A stretch of 5,711 nt of DNA from Bacteroidales bacterium (lineage in GTDB: Bacteria > Bacteroidota > Bacteroidia > Bacteroidales > B39-G9). Below are positions 1-5,711 of this stretch, one piece after another (the stretch's first letter is position 1; every line of letters begins with the position of its first letter). A model generated the notes under the pieces. It did not search any database. It was given only the letters and a program-made list of their open reading frames with translations, and had not been told where the DNA came from. Location: NCBI GenBank assembly GCA_023145555.1, contig JAGLDO010000091.1:1-5711 (forward strand), written 5' to 3'. The translations under genes were made by a program, and so were the position numbers.

Positions 1-43
1 TTGACGTACAGATTCATAGCTTTCAGTTTTTTTGTAAAGTTAA

Positions 44-59
44 CCGCTTAGCGGCTTTT
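44..59. repeat. Short GC hairpin, possible plus-strand terminator
   Basis: CCGC (44-47) and GCGG (51-54) pair around a TTA loop, then C and four Ts on the plus strand. This is the only GC-rich block in the surrounding 140 bp, so it stands out. It fits a small terminator for a plus-strand gene ending left of the window. On the minus strand it is followed by TTAACTTTAC, a poorer terminator tail. A different reading, as part of a promoter for a minus-strand gene starting at base 17, is described in the findings. Confidence 0.35.
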
Positions 60-72
60 CAAGTTTCAAGTT

Positions 73-137
73 AAAAAGTTATATAAATTTAATTATTATA
101 TATTTAGAGTAATTTATTGCATGTTATATAACTTTTT
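73..137 (-). terminator. Long inverted repeat, probable terminator of the secA-DUF6913 unit
   Basis: Bases 73-86 (AAAAAGTTATATAA) and 124-137 (TTATATAACTTTTT) are perfect 14-bp inverted repeats around a 37-base AT-rich loop. They begin 5 bases after the DUF6913 stop codon. In the minus-strand transcript the stem opens with an A-run and closes with a U-run, the layout of an intrinsic terminator whose U-tract is part of the stem. The stem has a single G-C pair and a long loop, so it is weak by E. coli standards, and the T-run may also work in the plus direction. The call rests mainly on position. Confidence 0.5.
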
Positions 138-142
138 TAATT

Positions 143-694
143 TCATTTATTATTTATCATAGTGAGATAATTTTTTATTTGTTCAATAAAAAATTTTAAA
201 TTATTATTCCCGTCAATATTTATCATAAAATCGAAATAGTTTGGTGTTTCATAAAATTTACCAACTTTAAATTTTGCTTTTGATAAGGCATTAATATATT
301 TAACGGGAAAGCATTTATCATTTAAACTTAAATCAATTAGTATATCAAAATCATTATTAATAAATTCGTCAACAACAACGGATTTTGGCTTGTAAAAACA
401 ATTCAAATCGTTTAATGAGAAATAATTAAAACCGTTCTTTTTAATGTAATTATCTGTTTTTATTTTCTTGTTAATAAATTCAACTACATAAACCTGAATA
501 TTTTTTTCAGATAGAAATTCAACAAATTTTTCAATAATCTCATTTGATTTTTGTTCATTATCATTATAAATAATACCTATGGTTTTGGCATTGTTTAGAT
601 TAATAGTCTGTCTTGTTCTGACAGATTTTTTTAATTTTTTCTTAAGAACAAATGAAGCTATTTTAAGCTTAAATTTATTATTGAATTTTGCCAT
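143..694 (-). CDS. DUF6913 family protein, function unknown (183 aa)
   Basis: This resembles a small Bacteroidota family, DUF6913, with no established function; I recognise it from its pattern and cannot run a search. From the ATG at 694 the protein has a lysine-rich N-terminus (residues 3-26) and no signal peptide. A Rossmann-like beta-alpha-beta stretch follows: KTIGIIYND (37-45), a helix, then IQVYVVEFINKK (66-77). The most family-like part is YFSLNDLNCFYKPKS (91-105), then DEFINNDFDILIDLSL (109-124), INALSKAKFKVG (134-145) and YFDFMINI (153-160). It ends in an amphipathic helix before a TGA stop. This start overlaps the end of secA by 17 bp (678-694), suggesting co-transcription and translational coupling. 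An ATG at 748 is also in frame, but it would add 18 residues over the secA zinc-finger codons and is less likely. It is probably cytosolic. A direct role in secretion is not shown by the sequence; the location only suggests shared expression. Confidence 0.85.
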   Translation of the reverse strand: MAKFNNKFKLKIASFVLKKKLKKSVRTRQTINLNNAKTIGIIYNDNEQKSNEIIEKFVEFLSEKNIQVYVVEFINKKIKTDNYIKKNGFNYFSLNDLNCFYKPKSVVVDEFINNDFDILIDLSLNDKCFPVKYINALSKAKFKVGKFYETPNYFDFMINIDGNNNLKFFIEQIKNYLTMINNK

Positions 695-3600
695 GACAGT
701 TTTTATATTTTTTTCCGCTACCACAAGGGCAAGGATCATTTCTTCCAATTTTTTTTTCAGATCTTACAGGTTGCATTTTTTTATTCTCTTTATTTGTGCT
801 TGTGCTTGTGTCATCGGTTCTGCTTTCTTTAAATTTGCTTAAGTCAAGTCGTTTACGAGTGTTTGCTTCTTCAACCTCACTGGATTGACGTAATGGAATA
901 TGACTTTTCATTAAAGAAGAAGTAACATCTTTATTAATTGTATCAAGCATTGTTTTAAATAACTCGAAAGATTCGAATTTATATATTAATAAAGGATCTT
1001 TTTGTTCGTAAGAAGCATTTTGAACAGATTGTTTTAAGTCGTCTAATTCACGCAGATGTTCTTTCCATGCTTCATCAATGGAAAGTAACATTAAATTTTT
1101 CTCAAAAGATTTAATTGTTTCTGAGCCGTTTGTTTCATACGATTTTTTTAGATTTGTAACAATTTGGAATATTTTGGAACCATCTGAAACAGGTACAACA
1201 ATATTCTCAAATGTTTCTGATCTTTTTTCATATACATCTTTTATAACTGGGAAAACTTGTTTTGAGATATTTTCTTTTTTTCGTTTATATGCATTTAGTA
1301 TTGTTGAATAAACTTTTTCAGTTATTTCATCAGGGTTTTGTTGTAAGAAGTCTTTCTCATCAACAGGAGATTCTATTGATAACAAACGAATTAGCTCGAA
1401 ATTAAAATCTTCAAAACTAACATTTCCATGAGAATCATTAACTATGCTGTCGCAAACGTCATACATCATATTGGCAATGTCAACAGAAAGTCGTTCTCCG
1501 TAAAGTGCATGTCTTCGGCGCTTATAAATTACTTCACGTTGAGAGTTCATAACATCGTCATATTCAAGTAATCGCTTACGAATACCAAAGTTATTTTCTT
1601 CAACTTTCTTTTGAGCTCTTTCAATTGATTTAGAAATCATTGAGTGCTGAATTACTTCGCCTTCTTTCAGACCCATTCGGTCCATCATCTTAGCAATTCT
1701 GTCAGAGCCGAATATTCGCATTAAGTTATCTTCTAAAGACACATAAAAGTGAGAAGAACCCGGGTCTCCCTGACGTCCTGCACGACCTCTTAACTGACGG
1801 TCGACACGACGAGATTCGTGACGTTCTGTACCAATAATGGCAAGACCACCTGCATCGCGTACTTGTTGGCTTAATTTGATGTCAGTACCACGACCTGCCA
1901 TATTTGTAGCAATGGTAACCATTTGTGATTGACCTGCTTGTGCAACAATATCAGCTTCTCGTTGGTGTAGCTTAGCATTTAAAACATTATGTTTTATGCC
2001 TCGCATTTTAAGCATTCGACTTAGTAATTCAGATATTTCGACAGAAGTAGTACCTACTAAAACCGGTCTTTCATGATTTACTAAATCTACTATTTCGTTA
2101 ATAACAGCATTATATTTTTCGCGAGCTGTTTTATAAACGGAATCGTGCTCTTCAATACGTATTATTGGTTTATTAGTTGGTATAACAACAACATCTAATT
2201 TATAAATATTCCAAAGTTCACCTGCTTCTGTTTCAGCTGTACCGGTCATACCTGCCAATTTCTTATACATTCGGAAGTAATTTTGCAGAGTAATAGTGGC
2301 AAATGTTTGGGTTGATGCTTCAACTTTTACAGCTTCTTTTGATTCAATTGCCTGATGTAAACCATCAGAATAACGACGACCTTCCATAATACGGCCTGTT
2401 TGCTCGTCAACAATTTTTACTTTATTTTCAATAACAACATACTCAACATCTTTTTCAAACAAAGCGTAAGCTTTAAGTAGCTGATTTATAGTATGAACAC
2501 GTTCTGACTTAACTGCATAATCTTGTAATAAGTTATCTTTTTTAACCAGTTTATCGGATTTTCCAATATCAGAGTTTTCAATGTCAGCTATTTGTCCTCC
2601 AATATCAGGTAAGATGAAGAAATTAGGGTCGTCAGTATCGTCACTTATTAAATCAATACCTTTTTCAGTTAATTCAATTGAATTAAGTTTTTCTTCAATA
2701 ACAAAATATAAATCATCGGTAACAAGGTGCATATTTTTGTTATTATCCTGCATATAAAAATTTTCAGTTTTATGCATTAATGCTTTCATTCCTTGTTCAC
2801 TCAAGTACTTTATTATAGGTTTGCTTTTTGGTAATCCTTTAAATGCTCTTAATAAAAGCAAACCACCTTTTTCGGTGTCTCCTTCAGTAATTAATTTTTT
2901 AGCATCGGATAAAATTTGCGTTACCAAAGTACGTTGAACACTATATAATCTTTGAACTTTAGGTTTTAACTCATCAAAAAGGTGAATGTCGCCTTTAGGA
3001 ACAGGACCTGAAATAATAAGAGGTGTTCGTGCATCGTCAATCAATACAGAGTCAACCTCATCGACAATTGAATAGACATGCTCACGCTGAACTAAGTCTT
3101 CGGGGTTAATTGCCATATTATCGCGAAGATAATCAAAACCAAACTCATTGTTTGTGCCAAAAGTAACGTCTGATAAATATGCTTTTTTTCGTGCTTCTGA
3201 GTTTGGCTCGTGTTTATCGATACAATCAACAGATAGTCCATGAAATTGATATAAAGGTCCCATCCATTCAGAGTCACGTTTTGCCAGATAATCGTTAACA
3301 GTAATCATGTGTACACCACGATGAGCCATTGCATTCAGAAATACGGGAAGAGTAGCAACTAATGTTTTACCTTCACCTGTTGCCATCTCGGCAATTTTAC
3401 CATCATGAAGAACAATACCACCAATCAACTGTACATCGTAATGCACCATGTCCCAGATAGTTTCATTTCCTCCTGCTGTCCATGTGTTATAAAAAATTGC
3501 TTTATCACCGTCAATGTCAACAAAATCGTGAGACGCAGCCAAGTCTCTGTCAAAATTTGTTGCAGTTACAACAATCTCTTCATTTTCTTTAAATCGTCTT

Positions 3601-3962
3601 GCTGTGTCTTTCATAACAGCAAAAGCTTCGGGTAGTATCTGGTCTAAAATTTCTTCATATTTCTTATCGATTTCTTTATCGAGTTTATCGATTTCTGAAT
3701 AAATTTTTTCCTTTTCATTTATATTAATATCATTATTCTCAATACTATTTTTTAATAGAGAAATTTTGCTTTTATCTTCAGCAACATAGTCTGAAATTTT
3801 ATTTTTTAAGACCTCTGTTTTTTGTCTTAACTCATCGTTTGTTAATGACTGTAGTTTTTCATATTCTTCCTTAATGATATTAACAACAGGCATTACTTCT
3901 CTATTATCTCTTTTCGATTTATTACCAAATAATTGTGATAATACGTTATTTATTATACTCAT
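678..3962 (-). CDS. secA: Preprotein translocase subunit SecA (complete, 1094 aa)
   Basis: SecA is the ATPase motor that drives unfolded preproteins through SecYEG across the inner membrane; it works in the cytosol and at the membrane. Visible motifs are DVQLIGG (176-182, Q178), Walker A GEGKT (196-200), Walker B DEVDS (301-305), TNMAGRGTD (686-694) and the arginine-finger region QLRGRAGRQGD (723-733). The scaffold and two-helix-finger region NFGIRKRLLEYDD begins at 791; Y813 probably matches the finger-tip tyrosine of E. coli SecA. A wing/scaffold motif, WKEHLRELDDLKQ, is at 966-978. A Ser/Thr/Lys-rich linker leads to a C-terminal zinc finger (C1078, C1080, C1089, H1090), the SecB/ribosome-binding tail. 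The protein is about 190 residues longer than E. coli SecA, mainly through inserts near 56-104, 125-171 and 325-445 that resemble other Bacteroidota SecAs. The ATG at 3962 begins a typical N-terminus (MSIINNVLSQLFGNKSKRD) with no Shine-Dalgarno before it. All motor motifs are intact, so the gene should be functional. Confidence 0.99.
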   Translation of the reverse strand: MSIINNVLSQLFGNKSKRDNREVMPVVNIIKEEYEKLQSLTNDELRQKTEVLKNKISDYVAEDKSKISLLKNSIENNDININEKEKIYSEIDKLDKEIDKKYEEILDQILPEAFAVMKDTARRFKENEEIVVTATNFDRDLAASHDFVDIDGDKAIFYNTWTAGGNETIWDMVHYDVQLIGGIVLHDGKIAEMATGEGKTLVATLPVFLNAMAHRGVHMITVNDYLAKRDSEWMGPLYQFHGLSVDCIDKHEPNSEARKKAYLSDVTFGTNNEFGFDYLRDNMAINPEDLVQREHVYSIVDEVDSVLIDDARTPLIISGPVPKGDIHLFDELKPKVQRLYSVQRTLVTQILSDAKKLITEGDTEKGGLLLLRAFKGLPKSKPIIKYLSEQGMKALMHKTENFYMQDNNKNMHLVTDDLYFVIEEKLNSIELTEKGIDLISDDTDDPNFFILPDIGGQIADIENSDIGKSDKLVKKDNLLQDYAVKSERVHTINQLLKAYALFEKDVEYVVIENKVKIVDEQTGRIMEGRRYSDGLHQAIESKEAVKVEASTQTFATITLQNYFRMYKKLAGMTGTAETEAGELWNIYKLDVVVIPTNKPIIRIEEHDSVYKTAREKYNAVINEIVDLVNHERPVLVGTTSVEISELLSRMLKMRGIKHNVLNAKLHQREADIVAQAGQSQMVTIATNMAGRGTDIKLSQQVRDAGGLAIIGTERHESRRVDRQLRGRAGRQGDPGSSHFYVSLEDNLMRIFGSDRIAKMMDRMGLKEGEVIQHSMISKSIERAQKKVEENNFGIRKRLLEYDDVMNSQREVIYKRRRHALYGERLSVDIANMMYDVCDSIVNDSHGNVSFEDFNFELIRLLSIESPVDEKDFLQQNPDEITEKVYSTILNAYKRKKENISKQVFPVIKDVYEKRSETFENIVVPVSDGSKIFQIVTNLKKSYETNGSETIKSFEKNLMLLSIDEAWKEHLRELDDLKQSVQNASYEQKDPLLIYKFESFELFKTMLDTINKDVTSSLMKSHIPLRQSSEVEEANTRKRLDLSKFKESRTDDTSTSTNKENKKMQPVRSEKKIGRNDPCPCGSGKKYKNCHGKIQ

Positions 3963-4005
3963 TCGTTATTTAATTACTTATTTTATATTTCAATATCAAA
4001 ACCTA

Positions 4006-4013
4006 CAAATTTA
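4006..4013 (-). promoter_or_regulatory. Candidate secA promoter, Bacteroidota -7 element
   Basis: On the minus strand these bases read TAAATTTG, an exact match to the Bacteroidota primary-sigma -7 consensus TAnnTTTG. It lies about 43 bases before the secA start, giving a leader of roughly 35-40 bases. A TTG occurs upstream, but only about 11 bases away. That is too close for the usual -33 box, and the properly spaced position is only A/T. The motif is therefore half of a consensus promoter. A promoter in this 106-bp gap is plausible because secA would otherwise depend on read-through from the methyltransferase gene. Confidence 0.42.
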
Positions 4014-4037
4014 AGATTTTTTTGCAATATATTTTAT

Positions 4038-4061
4038 AATGTTAAATATTAATTGAACATT
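4038..4061. repeat. AT-rich hairpin just after the methyltransferase stop
   Basis: AATGTT (4038-4043) and AACATT (4056-4061) are inverted repeats. Three more pairs are possible inside after a one-base mismatch, leaving a TAAT loop. On the plus strand the hairpin runs straight into six Ts, as an intrinsic terminator would. On the minus strand, which the genes use, the sequence that follows is mixed A/T with no clean T-run. It could weakly end methyltransferase transcription or block antisense transcription, but in DNA this AT-rich it may be chance. Confidence 0.25.
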
Positions 4062-4068
4062 TTTTATT

Positions 4069-5711
4069 TTATAAAGTTTGTATGAGATAAGGCTGATTTA
4101 CGAGCCTGTTTTTTTTGTTTTCAATCATTTCTATTTCTTGTTTTTTAAAAGCATATAGTTTGTAAACTTTTTCATTAATTCTTTTCTCGAAATAAACAAT
4201 TTGCCTTTCAATTTGAACTTTTGCTGTTTGTAATGATTGAGTTTTTAAATCTTTTTTTAGCGATTGTAATTGTTCTACAAGTTTGATTATTTTCGTCGAA
4301 ATTATATCAAAATTCTTATTCGTTTTTGGAGGTAAAGGGAATAATCTAAAAATCTTTACACCAATATCAACACCTATTCCTCTTCTTTTTCCGTTTAAAT
4401 GAAACCAAAATTCGCCTAATTTTGAATTCATTATTCCTAACAATAACTTTAAATCATATTTCCTTGATTTCTGAATAATTGAGGAAAAGGAAAACCCAAA
4501 ATAATATTTTTCATCATCGTAGTAAAATTCTGGTTGTAAGAACATCCCTTTACAAATCAGTTTGGGTTCTTCAAAAAAGCGTTGTTCTCTTGTTCTATGT
4601 ATTCCATAAGGTGCATTTGAGGAAGTAATAAACTCTTTTACACTATCTAAGTGCCGTTTTATATTTGGATATTTACCAGAAGCTATTAATTGTCTTTCTG
4701 TTTTCCCTATGTAAAGCAAAAACTCATTACGAAAATCAAGTTCATATCTGTTTATATGACTTGTATTTACATAAGGTTTTAAAAGTAATTTTTCTTCATC
4801 ATTGAAATTTGCTTTTAAAATTTCGTTTTCGTTCAGAACAAAAACTCCATCTCCAATATTAATGTCTTCTCTTTTTGTAGAGGCTTTATGTTTTTTTGTT
4901 ATCCTATCCGTAGATTCTTGCACTCCAACAGAGGTATCAAAATGAATATCTAATATCTCGCAATTTTCGAATATATTTATGTTTGAATTTAACTGAATTT
5001 TAGAATTCTGAATGAGGTTCTCGTTATTTATCAATTCCAAAGCATAGTTTTCAATTATTGAATTGGGATTTTGTTTTTCAATTGACAAAACTTTACAATC
5101 TGTTTTCTTATTGCTGTCTTTTTTGAATATTGAAATATTGTGCTTTCCACTTACATCTTCAAATACTTTGTAATTATCAAAATCAACTATTGTGTCAAAA
5201 ATTAAATTATTTCCAATGCGTTCAATTAATTTTGAAGCTCCATCACTTTTCATCCAATAGCTATTTGTTATAAAACCTAAATAACCGTTGTCTTTTAAAA
5301 TATCAATTCCTCGATGAACAAAGTAATACCAAAAATCCATTTTCCCTTGATGGTATAACTTACCTAATCTTGATTTCAACACAGGTTCAAATATTTCTTT
5401 ACTGCCTCGTTCTTTAATATATGGCGGATTACCTATTACTACATCAAAACCACCATTTAGCTTAATTTCACTAAATTCGTCGTCCCAACTAAATGGCTTA
5501 ATTTTCTTTGCTGCCCCAAAATCAATTTGACCGTCATAATAGTCAGTATCAATTATTGAATTACCGTCTTTGATGTTTTTATCAAGTGTCGGTAAAACCC
5601 GCTCGTGATAAAATGAAAGTTGGTGAGCAATACTTGCTTGTGTTTCGCCCTCCAAACTTTTTAGCAAAAGTGAAAGTTTAGTTACTTCAACAGCGTTTAT
5701 GTCAATATCAA
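4069..5711 (-). CDS. Type IIG / Eco57I-like adenine-specific DNA methyltransferase with TaqI-like specificity domain, 5'-truncated by window edge
   Basis: This protein methylates adenine in a specific DNA site using SAM, and may also cleave DNA if the missing N-terminus carries a nuclease. The visible part is 546 residues, numbered here from the first complete codon at the window edge. Residues 1-16 read DIDINAVEVTKLSLLL, which resembles the SAM-binding acidic motif after motif I in this family. NPPY, the N6-adenine catalytic motif IV, is at residues 94-97 (bases 5419-5430). A later methyltransferase strand, LKDNGYLGFITNSYW, ends near residue 152, and VFEDVSGKHNISIF is near 182-195. Residues about 262-461 look like the TaqI-type target-recognition domain: LKPYV, YPNI (347-350), EEPKLI, IMNSKLGEFWF and LFPLPP (456-461). 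A coiled-coil-like tail (about 467-530) ends in VYKLY. The frame is open to the edge, so the TTG at 5665-5667 is internal. Family assignment is strong. Whether this is an active restriction enzyme, a lone methylase or a BREX PglX relative cannot be decided here. Confidence 0.93.
   Translation of the reverse strand, partial: DIDINAVEVTKLSLLLKSLEGETQASIAHQLSFYHERVLPTLDKNIKDGNSIIDTDYYDGQIDFGAAKKIKPFSWDDEFSEIKLNGGFDVVIGNPPYIKERGSKEIFEPVLKSRLGKLYHQGKMDFWYYFVHRGIDILKDNGYLGFITNSYWMKSDGASKLIERIGNNLIFDTIVDFDNYKVFEDVSGKHNISIFKKDSNKKTDCKVLSIEKQNPNSIIENYALELINNENLIQNSKIQLNSNINIFENCEILDIHFDTSVGVQESTDRITKKHKASTKREDINIGDGVFVLNENEILKANFNDEEKLLLKPYVNTSHINRYELDFRNEFLLYIGKTERQLIASGKYPNIKRHLDSVKEFITSSNAPYGIHRTREQRFFEEPKLICKGMFLQPEFYYDDEKYYFGFSFSSIIQKSRKYDLKLLLGIMNSKLGEFWFHLNGKRRGIGVDIGVKIFRLFPLPPKTNKNFDIISTKIIKLVEQLQSLKKDLKTQSLQTAKVQIERQIVYFEKRINEKVYKLYAFKKQEIEMIENKKNRLVNQPYLIQTL

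Noticed and set aside
1..142. tRNA, small RNA or CRISPR repeat in the left non-coding stretch
   Set aside because: No cloverleaf, no evenly spaced repeats and no conserved RNA pattern could be seen; only the two inverted repeats reported.
695..748. In-frame ATG at 748 as the start of the DUF6913 gene
   Set aside because: It would add 18 residues read over the codons of the SecA zinc finger, and the lysine-rich family-like N-terminus begins at the ATG at 694. A longer start cannot be fully excluded.
579..842. Plus-strand open frame of 87 codons across the secA/DUF6913 junction
   Set aside because: It lies opposite two well-supported genes, and its Phe/Leu-rich hydrophobic product is what the reverse complement of Lys/Glu-rich AT-rich coding DNA gives.
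1078..1311. Plus-strand open frame of 77 codons inside secA
   Set aside because: It is antisense to the conserved SecA C-terminal region and shows no recognisable protein pattern.
3092..3277. Minus-strand 61-codon frame inside secA in another frame
   Set aside because: It overlaps the conserved motor domain of SecA and has no family features of its own.
3405..3635. Plus-strand 76-codon Cys-rich frame inside secA
   Set aside because: It is antisense to the SecA N-terminal inserts; the cysteines have no metal-site spacing and no context supports a gene.
5665..5667. TTG as the true start of the methyltransferase gene
   Set aside because: The frame is open upstream to the window edge and encodes a family motif (DIDINAVEVTKLSL), so the TTG is an internal leucine codon and the gene is cut by the window.

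Overview
The window looks like a chromosomal piece from an AT-rich member of the Bacteroidota. The main evidence is a SecA of 1094 residues with the extra segments typical of that phylum, followed by a small protein of the Bacteroidota family DUF6913. Supporting signs are no Shine-Dalgarno sequence before secA and a TAnnTTTG-type -7 element upstream of it. The phylum call is an inference from protein sequence; no rRNA or other taxonomic marker is present.

All three genes lie on the minus strand, so transcription runs from right to left. At the right edge (4069 to beyond 5711) is the 3' part of a large adenine-specific DNA methyltransferase of the Eco57I / type IIG kind. It has the NPPY catalytic motif and a TaqI-like C-terminal target-recognition domain. 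Its N-terminal part, including SAM motif I and any nuclease domain, is outside the window. A 106-bp AT-rich gap (3963-4068) follows, with a weak hairpin and a probable secA promoter. Then comes complete secA (678-3962), the motor ATPase of Sec-dependent protein export. Its last codons overlap by 17 bp the start of a DUF6913 gene of unknown function (143-694), so these two are very likely one transcriptional unit. The leftmost 142 bp are non-coding apart from a possible start codon at the edge. They hold a 14-bp inverted repeat just after the DUF6913 stop (probable terminator) and a short GC-rich hairpin.

Functionally the window joins a housekeeping export gene plus its small companion to the end of a probable restriction-modification (phage-defence) gene. 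I see no tRNA, rRNA, CRISPR array, insertion sequence or riboswitch. I did not find convincing evidence of a wholly new system. The items most worth a second look are the secA/DUF6913 overlap, the off-window part of the methyltransferase locus, and the structured left-edge intergenic region.
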